A DNA stretch of 64,000 nt from positions 12,762,001 to 12,826,000 of the forward strand of contig NC_092563.1 of NCBI RefSeq assembly GCF_037975245.1. The letters are read 5' to 3'. The position numbers and the translations under genes are program-made. A model generated the notes under the pieces. That model was given only the letters and a program-made list of their open reading frames with translations. It searched no databases and was not told the origin of the DNA. The DNA is from Apostichopus japonicus (taxonomy: Eukaryota > Echinodermata > Holothuroidea > Aspidochirotida > Stichopodidae). This document shows positions 22,454 to 37,200 of the stretch, piece by piece. How positions within the stretch are numbered: the first letter of the stretch is position 1; each line of letters opens with the position of its first letter.

Positions 22454-25400
22454 ACACACTAGAAAACGTATAAACAAAGCCTGCTTAAGTACTGACTATT
22501 GCATTAATCCACCTGTTCTTTTGTATAGTTACATTTGTTGTAAAACGTTACAATTTTAAGTCGGAAAGACGCCCTCACAAATCCGTCGTGAGAAAAGAAA
22601 TTGAAGCAACAATATAATAACCGTTTCATAATGACGAGCAACGAATGACCTTCCATATTCATTTATGCAAAACCAGAAGCTATGGTCAACTTTTAGCGGT
22701 GCGGTTCCCACATTGCGTGGAACGTTTCCGTTCGTGTCAGCGTGGTAATGTTTGTAATCCTTGACACCTTACTTCGGTGTTTTCTTTCGGAAACTAAACA
22801 TTGTTTAGAATAATACTGAACATGGCCACTTGGTGGTTAATATTAAGTATTACTGTTGTCCTACAACTTTTCTCACGACTTAAATGATACCATATTGACT
22901 GTACTAGCTACAGTTAGAAAATAGAAGATGTAATGTGACCGTCAGATGGTCATAATGACATGACACAATCATTCAAGAAAAAGCCTAAAATAGATAACTC
23001 AAAACATTGCGGTCTTAGCCACTTTTTGACGTCAAAATAGTCATTGTGGGTAAATTTCAATTGAGCGATTTTCATCAATATATATTTTCCACCGCGCACT
23101 TAAAGCAAATATCATTTAATTTAAGATATCAATCGATAGCTTTTCAAGAAGAAATACTAACCTCAACTTGCACAGTATAAAGCTAGTGGGCCCAACTCGT
23201 TTCTATAATGTGACAGAGATTGTTTTGTAAACATGTGTCCCAAAACAGCGACGGCAGGAACGTTTCTGTTTGATGGACATTGAAGGTTTGAAAGTCATAC
23301 AAGAAGCTGCAATTTCGTCAATTTCTAAGACAGTTTCTGTAAGAGATGAATCTCTCAGAGTTCCCTTTTTGTTATCTCTCCACCTCTCTCCACCCACTCT
23401 CTCTCCACCTCTCTCTCTCTCTCTATCTCATCTTTTACGAATTTCAAAATGTAACAATGTTAATGATGATTTCATTTATGTAGCTATGCTTGAATTTTAC
23501 TTCTTAAATAACTCTTTCGATTTACTTCATTGGCAATTGCAGACGTGGCAAATATCGCGCGACCAAACTTAAACGGGGAGGATTTGATGCATAAAAGCAT
23601 CATCTGTTTCTGTGTGGAGTCTATCGAAATGATGGAATTTCGGTGACCTAATATATAGGCAAAGACCAGTACATTAGCTTTCTGCATCGAAATTAACTGC
23701 AAGCCGGTACCAAGATACCAGTACGGATAAGTCTATAATGCCATTAATCCCATAGATGTCTTAGTATAAATTATGTATTATCCAACTATGTATGAATATT
23801 AGATGCTTTGGTCAGAATTGGGATGCAAAATAAAGGTTGACAATAGTTTCGTAAATTTTATGTTTTGTTATCAAACTTCGTTGAGTCTTTCAAATTTATA
23901 TGTACATGGTTAACGTAATATCCATAATATGCGTCATTGTGTTATGAATAAGCACAATTGTTGAATATGAACATGTAATATATTTTGTTCTAATTGTTTC
24001 TTTAGTTGTTGGTTTTGGATTTTAAGGTTCATATAGGGAGGGTTGGTAAATTAAATGTTACAGAATTAATCATTTAACTAATTTACATAATTTAAAGGAT
24101 CGACCGGCCAAAATCAATAAAGTGCTAAAAAAAATCGCAATGTATTGCTACATCAAAGCTTCGACTTAATCAAGTTCTATAATAGATGAAAAGTAACAAA
24201 CTCACATCGTTAATAATTAGTTAAAATGATGAGCTGATTAGCGAGACAGGGCCATAAAAACGACGCCACAGATGCATAATAAATATTCATTACATCCTCT
24301 GCTGGCCATCCTGAAATGAAAATTAATATAGCAAACAACCTCCTCTGTCGCCATTCTCTCACGTCACAGTGCACCTGACCATTTTAGCCGATATCTAATA
24401 AAGCTAAATTGTTAATGTGTTGGCATAGATTATTTCTTACGACATCGATCATATCTTTAATTAATATAATCTCTCCTAGCGTGAATGTGTATGATAAAAA
24501 AAGGAATACGTGCACTTTCAATGATTTGCTTTGTTTCTCTTACTATGCATGACGGAATTTCTTCTCCAAACAAGAAGTTGTGAGGGTGGGGTGGAAGAGG
24601 AGGACGGGTGAGGGTAGCTTGGAACACACAGATGATGTAAGTATTACAACTTACTACATCACGAGAAGAATACTATACTACTTGAACATCAGGCTTGCCA
24701 CCCTGCCCCCTCCCATTTTCAACTGCGGCCGTTTTCCATAGCCTTGATTAGAGAACTGTATCTCATTTATCTTTGAGAGAATCTTGTTTAACTCATTTCG
24801 GATTGCCAAAGATGACGGTTGATCAGACCTATCACGATTATGTAGGAGAATCCTCTCGATGCTATTGCTTTGAGGAGGAGAAGACGACGGAGGTATCTTC
24901 ACTGTTTATTGCCATATATTTTTACCATTACATTACACTATCAACTCAAACTACTCATGCCTATCTCAAGAAATTTAGCACATACTAATAGCGACTTGAT
25001 TAAGATGTTTACACTTTGTTTTCATCCCACATTACCTAAGGTTTGTAGTCATTTTGCCTATTAGACATAATAATAAAGCATATTAACTCGATTTTAGGAA
25101 AGATGTTCAAGAAAAGTACATCGATAGTTAACTATTTTGTAAATGTAAAAGTCACGGCGTCACTCCTCATTTACGATGTCATGTGAAGTTTATACTTTGC
25201 TTCCTTACCGATATGTTTCTTTTCAAGGTTATCATGACATCACTATCCTACTACAGTCTATCAATAACCTTAATTCTGGTCACGTTGAATATAACCCGTC
25301 AGAATTACTTGCAGTGATTATCTTTGTCCCAACCGTTTTGACCATTCAATATTCATCTTCATCAGCAGAGCGTTTCAGCGATTCTCTGACTGAATAACTT

Positions 25401-25920
25401 CCGTCAGAGTTAATTAGGCGTAAAGTATACGAACCTTTAATCATCCTTAATCAATCGTTAATTTCAACCTCTCAAGAAGAAGATAGAGAAAACAAATCAT
25501 TTGAAAAGAAAATAACCTTTCACTTTCACGTCAGCAAGTATTATTTCTGCTTTGTCATCTGTTCTGGATATTTAATTTATTTAATACGTGATATAAACTA
25601 TTGGTATTAATTTTTTTTTTTTTTTTTTGGGGGGGGTCTTTTTCTTGCGTTGATATTGGGATAAAATGTTGATACTATCTACTGGAATCAAATAATACTA
25701 AATGCGTCGGTTCCTGTTCAAATAAAGAAGAAAAAGACAACATTGTCTGAAACATTCCCGATTTGTCGTTTCACAAAGATTACTACGTTACCAAAAAGTG
25801 TATGGACGACGCACTTTTTAAGAATCGTATGGAGTAATGAATAATTATGCTTTATCAATGCAAAGTCCAATAGCTTGGTTTAGTTTGACGATTTTTTATT
25901 CTTTTTCTGTGCGATGCTTG
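22450..25920. other. Unassigned stretch
   Basis: It includes a CT-rich microsatellite (23387-23431), a perfect TGACGTCA at 23027-23034 and a T-run plus G-run near 25.62 kb. Frames near 23.27 and 24.7 kb are short and unsupported. Confidence 0.4.
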
Positions 25921-26548
25921 TTAGGTTGAAGAATTGCATTCTTATTATGCGTAATACTTTTTAGGTTTGAAGAATTGCTTTCTTTATTCTGTGTAATATT
26001 TTATTGGGTTTGAAGAATTACATTCTTATTTTGCGTATTAATTTATTGGGTTTGAAGAATTACATTCTTATTTTGCGTTATAACTTATTGGGTTTGAAGA
26101 ATTACTTTCTTATTTTGCGTAATAACTTATTGGGTTTGAAGAATTGCATTCTTATTATGCGTAATACTTTTTAGGTTTGAAGAATTGCTTTCTTTAATCT
26201 GTGTAATATTTTATTGGGTTTGAAGAATTACATTCTTATTTTGCGTATTAACTTATTGGGTTTGAAGAATTACATTCTTATTTTGCGTATTAACTTATTG
26301 GGTTTGAAGAATTACATTCTTATTTTGCGTATTAACTTATTGGGTTTGAAGAATTACATTCTTATTTTGCGTATTAACTTATTGGGTTTGAAGAATTACA
26401 TTCTTATTTTGCGTATTAACTTATTGGGTTTGAAAAATTACATTCTTATTTTGCGTTATAACTTATTGGGTTTGAAGAAGTACTTTCTTATTTTGCGCAA
26501 TAATGTTTTAAGTTTGAAGATTGTACTCACATTCTGCGCAATCCTTTT
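25921..26548 (+). repeat. 42-bp minisatellite, ~15 units
   Basis: The unit contains GGGTTTGAAGAATTACATTC followed by TTATTTTGCGT. Because 42 is a multiple of three the array stays open in one frame and yields a false 14-residue protein repeat. Variant units recur with a 210-bp offset (25949 and 26159), showing a five-unit higher-order block. The six most similar units lie centrally (about 26214-26460); edge units are more diverged, as expected from unequal exchange. Confidence 0.95.
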
Positions 26549-29524
26549 AGACTTGTTGCAATCGAAGGTAATTGGCAACCTGATGATTTTAATCAACCCT
26601 GAAAAATGGTAAGAATTTCAACTAATGAAAGTTATCATGTACCGTTAAGCTATTTCTGATAGATCGTTATATCAGAAAATTTAGGTTATTTGAAAGATTT
26701 CCATCTGATGACTACAGGCGGTCACGTCATGTTCTGCATTCCCGTTCAATGTATTTTATGTATTTTCACAATAAATGGTTCAGCATAACACTTGAATTCA
26801 CGAAAATCACGAAATAATTCAACATTTGAAAATCGGGAGACAAAAATGAAAGCAAGTTTGGAAGCGCACTAACAACTGTCGCAACAGTAGTTCCGCTTTT
26901 GGGTTCATATATACACAAGAGTATAAAAACTGGAAGAGTTAAAGGCTCGAAAGAAGAGTGGTACAATACTGCCACCTCCGTGCAGTTTATAGTCACCCTA
27001 CATCGGTGGATCCAGGATTTTAAAGATGGATGTATGGGGGAGGGTGGGGCGACGGAAAAACTAAAGCGTGATATGATGTATTCTTGGACATACGGGGTTT
27101 GGCTAAAATTGTGGTCTGAATGGCCGTTTTTTGTGGTGTTGAAAATTTTATATGCTCACCTCACTCCCCCACTGAATTAGCGCCATGCCCTTTTTTTACA
27201 TTAAATTAGGTATTTTTCATACCCTTTTTGCTACGAATATCCTTAATGAATTCGTCACCTTTTGAAAGTAGTTACTTGTGCAAGTTATCTTCTGTTTGAT
27301 CGTGTCTATGAGACCAAGATATCGATCTTTTCAGTCTGAAAAAAAGGCAAACCTACCAAAGTAAGTTCATGTAAAGTTAGTCCTTATCTCTCGTGCCATG
27401 TTTTAATCTTTTATTGAACTATATATCCTAACTTTAAATTTTTACTTCTTTTAGGCGCCACCCGGTCCTTCCTTTCCCCAACAAGTTGTTCAATTCAGGG
27501 TAAACATGGACTTAATCCAAGTCGTTGAGGCGCTACATGTGTCGTGATTGGCAAGTTTCGATTCGGCCAATTGCCGCCATACTTTGCCTTTCACTCGGTT
27601 CGATTCGTTTGACCTGCTCAATTCTAACGTGTTAATGAGTTATTCCAATGGAAAGATCGTCTTGTTAGCCGCTTCTGATGGAAAGAATACGATAGAGAAG
27701 TAATCAAGCCGATCATAGTTGTTCGCCGCGTTGCTCTAACGATGAGGTTAATGCACTGTTGGAAGTTAAAAGAGCTACGGTAATACCATTACACTAAATG
27801 ATAACAGTACAGAAAGGTCTTCAATCCAGGAAGTGATAGAGCAACCCAATTATCTATGTAGAAGCCCTTGTAATCCAACGAGTGTGAAAAGAACCGATGC
27901 ATTTGAACCTATCGAAAAGTGCAACTACGTATGTTCTACTCTTGTCGTAGGCAGCGTGATTTCTGCAAAGTTTCGTGTACTTTCCACTTAGTTCGACTGC
28001 ATGACAGATATTGTCGAGGCATTGTTCAAGTTGTGTATGTCGCCAATCTAGCATTTCCGACACCCCATCTGGGTAGGAGTGCCGTCTATATCCAACACAT
28101 TTAGGTAGTCGCCGAACTTCCCAGATGCCAAGCTGCTGGCGACAGGAACAAAATATTTTCAGTAAATAATTTCCGTCAATCCCCTACACCCTTTACTTTT
28201 ACTTCAAAGTACTTTTAATCTTTGATGACGTCGCTTGGGGCAACACGGAGAAGAATAAGAGAAAGACACACAAAGGTTGGTCATGGGAAGCATTGCCAGA
28301 AATAAAGTTTTCGAAATGTTGGGACCCGCGGAGGCAATGTATTAATCTCAAACACACAACTAGAGACTTTACGAAAGCAAAAATGGAAGAATTGTTTTTG
28401 TTCTGTTGGAAGATTGAAAACTCCAACTACGTCTCTCTTGTTGCAGATAATAACAATTAATAAACGATTATGAATATCTTTTCATTCCTGTATCCCATCT
28501 CATCAACCTTCTCACTTGAATAGCAACCAATACAGAAGATGGCGGGGGGGGGGGGGCGGACGGGCGAGAGAGACTTACATGAAATTATTTAAAAGAAAAA
28601 CTTGTACTTTGTGGAGTGTCAACCACCCACGGAGTGACCGAAGTACTTTCCCCGCCATTTAATTTGATTACAAGTGTATGTAATTAACTTCTTATACGAG
28701 TCATGTTTAATAAACATGTAAAAGGGAATGAAAAGGTGCCAACTAGAATGTATCAATTATTAACATGTCATCGGTAATAAAACGATGATAAAAGTATACA
28801 TTAATCGACACCATACCTCGAAGATTTGATCTATGTTATGTTTACTTTTTTTTTAAATGAGTTATGGGATATTTTTAAAGCTAATTTAATCAAATGATTA
28901 ACAATTTGGTTATGCCATCAAAGCGGTTTTACATTGCGGTTATTGTTAACTGCATCACGTGCCTGATAACAAGTTTTTTTATAAGCAAAGTCACCCAAAT
29001 TACAAATAACTAGTAAAAAGTACAACGATCTATTGTATAAAATAAGTTCGTAACAAGCAATACCTATGAACTTATGATGGCGTATGTGTGTATATGCAGA
29101 TCCGTGTATCTACGGCACTGTGTATATATGTTTTGGTGTGTGTGCGCGAGCTGCCTGATTGTTACAACCATATCTATTAAAGTGTATCATTGGCAACCCA
29201 TATTAGATAGGGTCCACCTTATATTGGAGGTCAAGAGTCATCTGAAGTTAACATGATTAAACAGGGAAAATCTTGTACCTACCTTATCTCAAGAACGGAA
29301 ATATGGAGGCTACCCATTCTTACCCCTTGATATTAGTTAAAGCCGAAGTCATTTGACGATAACTGGCTCAATTTTAAAGACGTTGTGACCACCATAGCCC
29401 TGGAAATGTAACATTTGACATGTCTCCTTCTTCCATGAGAAGGTGTCATTTTGAGTAAAAATGTATTCATTTTTGTGAAGGTCAAAATTCATCAGGGAGG
29501 AAAGGAAATGACAACGTTATCTGG
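26549..29524. other. Unassigned stretch with a transposon-end-like fragment
   Basis: At about 27001-27060 the sequence CGGTGGATCCAGGATTTT plus a G-rich run resembles the end of common animal DNA transposons, but no partner end was found. A 13-base poly-G run lies at 28544-28556. A minus-strand frame at 27854-28063 is open but has no recognised domain or splice support. Confidence 0.35.
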
Positions 29525-29722
29525 CCTATGTCTTATACTGCCTATTGTGTATTGCCTATGTCTTATACTGCCTATTAGTATTGTGTATTGCCTATGTCTA
29601 TACTGCCTTTTGTGTATTGTCTATGTCTTATACTGTCTATTGTGTATTGTCTATGTCTTATACTGTCTATTGTGTATTGCCTATGTCTTATACTGCCTAT
29701 TGTGTATTGTCTATGTCTTATA
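29525..29722. repeat. 30-bp minisatellite, ~6.5 units
   Basis: The unit is CTATGTCTTATACTGCCTAT followed by TGTGTATTGC, with C/T variation and one unit carrying an expansion. Apparent Cys-Leu-Tyr repeats in translation are artefacts. Confidence 0.92.
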
Positions 29723-31512
29723 TTTTTTTTCGCACACACAAATGGATAAAACTGCTCAGAAATATTGCCAATCAAAACAAATGTCTCGAATAGAAGCTTA
29801 GCCTAGCTTCTACAGCGTTGCTGCACTTGTTTATATTTTTTATCGATTTTTGTGGATGTCAAAATTATTTCATACACACGCGATGACTTATTCGTCGTAT
29901 TTATATATAAATATAAATCATATAAATATATAATATAAAGTATACTTCGTAAAATTCGTATCTATTTCGTTGTGTTTTGATGCAACATGTATGAATATTC
30001 ATTAGTTGAGAAATTAACTTCAAACAAATTATGACGATTAACTGCTATATCGGTATGATAAGTCTTATTGGTGAGTTGTTCTGAAATAACATGCACATTG
30101 TAATATTCAGTATTCCTAATGTAGTATTTTTTGTGTTGGATTATTTCTTTTTGATATTCCGACCAAATTATGAAATACCCATTTCCTACCATAGCTTCAC
30201 GTACTTCTGCAGTATTAATGTTTGTGTTTTGATGTGGGTTGGGGGGGGGGGTGTTTGTTGTTGGTTTTGCTTACCTTTAGAAATATATTCCTCCATACCT
30301 TGTTCCTTGTGAGATTTTGACGACAATAAAGTAACAGATAATTGTTTCATATATTTTATATATATATTTTTTTCCCCATCTCTTTTATTGACTCATTTGA
30401 CATTTATACACATAGACATGATAATTTTGTGAGTTCTTTAGTATTACAACACAACTCAATCATTGCCTAACAATTTATTATTAATCTTATCTTTAGTTTT
30501 AATAGTACATAACAATATCAATACATACAGTGCAACCGCAGAAACAAAACGTACAATAATACTATTCAAATATATTTTATATATGGTATCACAAAATTAC
30601 TTCAAATTCCATGTTAATACCAGTGCAGTAAACAACTTGTTTTGGAAAGCTACAAGAATAAAGGTAAATAAACTCACTTTTGTGATAACCGGGAAAATAT
30701 TAATATTTTCTATTTCATGCATTACACTCTTAGTTATGAAATATCTGTTATGATTTTTTTTGTTGAGTTTGATGAGTTTGTCGATTCTAGCTCAGCTCGA
30801 ACAACGATTTGGTTCATGTATTTAACTCTTCAAGTTTCATTTCAATTAAAATAAGTTTCCAAAAATCGTGACGTTTCTAGTCTGCTTTTATTTAAGCATA
30901 TGAATAATACTCGTGTAAGAAAGTATTTCATTTATTTCACTTTATGTTTGGTTGCCTCTTCTCACTGTTTTTGTCAAAGTGCAAATTGGCGTCTCTTTGA
31001 CGAACACCAGTGCAATGCAAATGCTTATTATTATTATTACACTGTTGTATGTTTACTGTAGAAAACCGGCAGCCAGGACGCCTGAGCTAATATGTAATTT
31101 AACAGCAGTTTTTGAAAAGTGGTGCGTCGTTTTTTAATGGGTAAATTCGAACCGTAAAATCATTAGAATTCAGTTGAAGAACAGCACCTCTCCCTAAACG
31201 TTTCCTACCGTTATCAGATCAATTTTGGACTAATTATGTAATCACTCCATAAATCGGCATCTGTTTCCGAGTAATTACGAATCCATACCTCAAATGTTTA
31301 ACGTGCTTTTTCAGAAAAGTCACCCAAGAAAGAACCTGGGCACGAAAAACCAAATAACCAAACGGCTGATCCGCTCTAAACCCCAGACCCCTTGTATCGA
31401 GACTGTGCCGACTGTGTAATCAACGTCAGGTGTGTATCATGGTTCCCCACCAAGGGGAATATAGTGCTAATAGCGAAGTAAAGATTTTTAAGTGATAAAT
31501 GCTTCAAGACGG

Positions 31513-31558
<46 letters not shown>

Positions 31559-33429
31559 TTAAACATTCATGTTTCAATTTTTGTCCAAACTTTTCTTGTT
31601 CAACTTAATGTCAAATTCAGAAATAGATATTCGGTTTAGTGGAATTGTTAGGGAAGCTTTAATATATAATACATATATAGAAAAGTTGCCCGTATGGCTT
31701 CCTGAATCTGTATTTTCACATTCAAAATCATAACCAGTTTGGTGCTTAAGAAGATTTCCTCTCCTACGGCTGTTCTTATTCAACCAGAAATGTATAATCT
31801 TGTATTGACCTTATTGTTAACATTTGTACAAATCCCAGCTAAGATGAAAGCATTGAAATCTAGGGGTGACTAAAAATTCAGTACCGTGTCACGTTTTTCA
31901 TTGAAAGAATATATCAGACGATATGTTATAATGCACATTAAGAGGAGAAGTAGGGCGGGAAGAGACCGGTGGAAGAAGTTGGAAGAGAGAAAACTTAGGC
32001 AAAGAGAAGGCTTGATTGAAACAAACTCTGAAAAAAAAACTCCTAGGTCCAATACAACAGTTTATTCAAATTATCATTCAAGTTGAGGGAGAATATAAAC
32101 CTGATGACGTAGGCAGACTATTGTTTAATAATCCAAATAAGTGACTAGTGTCGTAACAGCGGTTAAATCATACAAAGTTAAAACATGCGACCTTTGACCT
32201 ATGGGGGAAGTTACTTTTATTTTGTTAATTCTGTTTAATACTTTCAAGGCGTCAGGGTATTGTGATCCAGGAAGTGATTCCCCACTCTTGTCATTGTTTG
32301 CGTAACCCCAAAGTTAAATCTATCACCGAACACTTTAGCGTAACGATATGTGTCGGGGAAACGATTTGCTGACTAATAATATTTGAGTTAAATGCTCAAG
32401 AACAAATTCTTTGAATGTTTTGTAAATTAACCTCTAAAATAACCGTGGGAAAGAACACCTACCCATTTTTTTTCTCTTTTCTTTTTTCACTGAGCTATTT
32501 TGGAATTTCTAGCTTTAGCATCAAATCAAGCCTTGGACCAAACACATAGGGTTTCCCTGACGCTTTGGATTGGCCTATAACGGAAGTGACGTTACAAAAC
32601 TCCAGATGTGAACGCTGTTAGAGGGGTTAATACGGAATTGGAGGAATGCAAACAAGGTATAGAATTGGCCACAGAACTAACCGTCAAGTGCAGCAGATAT
32701 TTCCGTCAATCAATGAATCATATCATTTTGACGCTTGTGGGTATCATTGAATCTGTCATCCTTGCAATCTAAGAGGTTGTACCAAAAAAAAAAAAAGAGG
32801 GAAAAAAAGTTCACTTAATGAGTGTTATAAATAACGAAAGGTTTCTTACAATTCTATGAAACCATCCATTATGCTAAAATTAAGAAAGCTTTATTTCGGT
32901 TTTGTCAATATTTTCACCAAAGCTACTGAGTGTTAACCATCATATATATTGCAGTAGGTCACAATGAGACACCGCGGCTTTCTGACCCGAACGATGATCA
33001 TATATGGGGTGTTTTATCGCCCCTCCCCTCCCCTCTTCCCCTACCTACCCCCACACCCTCCCCTTGATTCCCATTGAATTGGTATCTATACGCTCGGCAA
33101 AGGTGAAACCAAAAGTAGGGGATCGCATCCATCAATCAAAAGTTTTGTTCGGCCCAGTACACCATTAACCAAATTGTCTCTAAGAACAACCAAGGATTTT
33201 TTAGATTTGACCAATGATCGAGATTCCATATCGGCGTTTTATTACTGAAATATCAATTTCAAAACATTATAGCCAGGTAGGTTGGTCTTTTCAAGAAAAT
33301 TCGTTTCTATAACAAGTTCAACCCAGTTTTATTTAAATGGAACAAACTTTGGGAATGAATCAAATCTTATTGGAAGTTTTGTTCCTTTACTTTCATTAAA
33401 CAACATCAACGAAAAATATTATTTGGATA
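29723..33429. other. Unassigned AT-rich stretch
   Basis: No supported gene. It holds a poly-G run (30241-30251), a TA microsatellite (31513-31557) and a C-rich tract (33019-33063) able to form a G-quadruplex on the minus strand. A basic frame at 31886-32086 lacks other support. Confidence 0.4.
31513..31557. repeat. (TA)n microsatellite
   Basis: A pure TA run of about 45 bp. Confidence 0.93.
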
Positions 33430-34245
33430 CTTCTATGCAAGTGGTTTATTGTTTTGAATAGATTGATGCCTGTTTGGCATAAAAAAAAAGCCTTTCCTTT
33501 AATGTATTGATTTGGATAGATTGATGCCCGTTTTGGCATAAAAAAAGCCTCTCCTTTAATGTATTGTTTTAGATAGATTGATGCCTGTTTGGCATAAAAC
33601 AGCATCTCCTTTAATTATTGTTTTGGATAGATGGATGCCTGTTTGGCATAAACAGCCTCTCCTTTAATGTATTGATTTGGATAGATTGATGCCCGTTTGG
33701 CATAAAACAGCATCTCCTTTAATTATTGTTTTGGATAGATTGATGCCCGTTTTGGCATAAAAAAGCCTCTCTTTTAATGTATTGTTTTGGATAGATTGAT
33801 ACCAGTTTGGCATAAAACAGTTTCTCCTTTGATTTATTAAATTGGATAGAGTGATGTCCGTTTGGCATTAAACAGCCTCTCCTTTGATTTATTGTTTTGG
33901 ATAGATTGATGCCCGTTTGGCATAAAAAAAAGCCTCTCCTTTAATGTATTGTTTTAGATAGATTGATGCCTGTTTGTCATAAAGCAGCCTTTCCTTTAAT
34001 GTATTGTTTTAGATAGATTGATGCCCGTTTGGCATAAAAAAAGCCTCTCCTTTAATTATTGTTTTAGATAGATTGATGCCCGTTTGGCATGAAACAGCCT
34101 CTCCTTTAATGTATTGTTTTGGATAGATTGATGCCCGTTTGGCATAAAACAGTTTCTCCTTTGATTTATTAAATTGGATAGAGTGATGTCCGTTTGGCAT
34201 GAAACAGCCTCTCCTTTGATTTATTGTTTTTGTATGGATAGATTG
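33430..34245. repeat. ~55-bp minisatellite, ~15 units
   Basis: Units contain GATTGATGCCCGTTTGGCAT then an A run, CAGCCTCTCCTTTAAT and ATTGTTTTGGATA. A distinctive variant pair (TTTGATTTATTAAATTGG followed by a GAGTGATGTCC unit) occurs near 33.8 and again near 34.15 kb, about 332 bp or six units apart. That is a higher-order duplication. Length differences come mostly from A-run slippage. Confidence 0.94.
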
Positions 34246-37200
34246 AAAATTTAATTGAAATCAACTCAGAAAGCATTATCAAAGTTCAAATTCTTTCCGT
34301 GTGACCAGTTTTGTTTTCGATGTTTGGAACCAGGTACGCACTTTATGATTCTGTTAATGTACACTTTTCATGCATATGTTTGGTATATAGTTTAAACGAT
34401 ATGTATTATTTCTATTATTTGGTATTTAAATTGCTTCTGAACGAAGTCATAAACTCGAAAACATATTAGGTATTATCGATTGTCTGTAAATAAATACTGA
34501 ATGAAGCAATGATTGAAACATGCATAAATATAGATACATTCATACATACACCCATGCATACATACCTATACACAAACATACACCCAAAATATATGAGTAA
34601 AAATATATATATATATATATATATACATAAATTATTCACAGAGGACAGGCAAATACACGTGCATAAAATAAATGAAAATGGTACATATATAATATATATA
34701 TATATATCAATACGATACAATTTATATTTCTAGAGATAGATGGCAAAGACTAGAGTCATGTGTAAGAGCATTAGTTGATCACTGAGATAGAAAAAAAAAA
34801 TTAAGGCAAGCCCACTAATGTTCGGGGAACCTGAGGATGCGTCAGATATTTAAAAAAGTGTGGTTTTCCTGTTTCATGTTTCAAAAGGAAATAATACAAT
34901 TTATCGAAACCAAATGTACAAAGTAACTATGAGTATCATTATTATTATTATTTCCTAACACTGCTCAGTTTAGCACACGATGGCTGCCCACACCTGAAAA
35001 AAGCGTGCGAACTATTTATGAAAATCCTTTTTATCTTTCAAGATTTAAAAAAAAAAAAACATGAATATCTTAATCCATACTTTTCCTGAGTGTGTGTACG
35101 TTATTTGCAACGAGGGTTGATATTGTTTTGTCACGCAATGTGTGGGCGCTTTATGTAAATAACGGTATAACCTTAGCGATCTAAAATTACACGTTTTTGT
35201 TATACCCACGTGACAATCGATATAATTATGTAACACATATGTTGTTCTATATTGGGGTTTAGTTCTTTGATGAAAATTATGACCTATCAAAGGTGCAATT
35301 TGGGTGCGTTGATTTGGTCTCAATACTACTTAAACTATTTTTTAATAAACATGGGGCAAAAATGATAACCTTTAGTACTTTGGTAAAATAAAATTATATA
35401 AAACACATTTTCTGTGAGTTACGTTTTCGGCTTTCCTTTATTCCCCATTTCGTCCAAGAAACAATAGGAGAAGAAGAAGAAGAAGAAGAAGACAATTTAG
35501 GATCCGCTCCAACACATAATAATTTAAAAAAGTGGGTTCTACGTGAGGTAATGCGTGTAACCCTGGCATAATATAAAAACATTACCGATAACAACATTCT
35601 TGCTGTATTATTTCCTTTTTTGAATTAACATGACGTTCAGTGATGTATCGCCGTACAGAATGGCAAACACAGTATTGCGCAAAGAGTTAGTATAACATAG
35701 AGCGCCTTGCCTACTCGGATAGTAAGTGAGTCTAATAAACATACAATGTTTCAAGAATATTAATAATTTTAACCGATCAAAGAAAGAATGTTATAGAAAT
35801 TTATATTTTATGTATATATATATATATATATTATATTTATAAATTATGCTTGTGTTTTATTATTCTTATTTTATTACCGAAACCTGATTGAGGGACGGGG
35901 AGCTGGGGTGAAAGAAGCAATGACTACCTAACACCAAGTGCAAGAGGATATATATATAATGGACATCACAGACTTTAATATGTGCTGAAAAGTTGAGGAG
36001 GAGGGGGGGGGGGATTTATTTTAAATTCAAAACAGTATCAACATGTTACAAGATATAGATATCAACTATAACACAATCGACTTGTGAAATGCAGAACAAA
36101 GCCTTTTAACTTTCGTAATTAATATAAAGTGTTCTTTTAAAGTAATGTTAGAGGAAGATGTATTTTGACTTGGTTAAGATCATTTTTCGTTGCAATTTGG
36201 TATTTAAAAGGATCCATATCAAACTCATTAACCTCACCGTAGAGAAATTTCATGTCAAATAAAAACGTTATACAGTCAAACGTTTTGGACTTTTCCTATT
36301 TGATGCTCGCGTGCAGTTAACCCAACAACAACAACACGACAAAATGTCCGGGCGATGAAATCATGAAAAATCTAATCAACTAATCAACTGGATTTACTTG
36401 TTTATTATGATCTTTTCGTTAGTGAAAATATTCGCTATCAAACTTTGGATTTTGTGAAAGGTGTTGATCTATCTATATCTCTGTTTTTTTTTTCTGTTGT
36501 TGATATATTGAAAAAATGATAAGCAGAAAATAGTTACTCGGCTAGCCTGTCATTTTTGATTTTTTTTTGAGATTACTCATTTTTGTTACTAACATTTGGG
36601 TCTTCCACCCTTTCTGAATGCTTCTTTTAATGGGCTAATTATTAATGGTTTTAACCACCGATGTGGTTTTTCTTGCTTTGTTCATAAACCTCTACAGAGC
36701 CACGACATACTGTTCCAACTTGGTTGTGATTTGGGGTGAACCTTTTACGGGATTGTTTTTTTGGAGTAACTCAAAGATAGAGGAGGGGCGATGAGGGAGT
36801 ATTTTAACAGCCCAACGTGCAATTGAACACGTTTGTGTTTGTGTGTGTGGGTGGGGGGGGGTGGGAGGTAGTCCCTAAGATGAATCTTGTCCAAACGAAC
36901 TACCGTTATGCCATGTTCAAAACAAGGAAAACGGAAAATGTTCCACCGTCAAATTGTTTCATTTTGATGGCGCTCTGCCAGATTCTGTCCTTGGTCAGTA
37001 AATGGACCGTTACAACAACAAAAAAAGCTGCTTGAAGTTAGCAAACTGTATGGACAAAGTTTCAAGTTCAAAGATGAGAGGCAGCGAGAATCACTTTTCC
37101 TTGACAGATGTTCGACCAACATGAGCAGTGATAAAAGTTACAGTGAATGCGTCAAGTCGCCAGTTGGTTTTGTGTACTCAAGTCAAATATGATAGATAAC

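Noticed and set aside
26214-26612. A 132-residue frame with a 14-residue repeat
   Set aside because: The 42-bp minisatellite is divisible by three, so the frame persists; there is no ATG start and no splice support.
29451-29801. Cys/Leu/Tyr-rich frames on both strands
   Set aside because: Produced by the 30-bp minisatellite.
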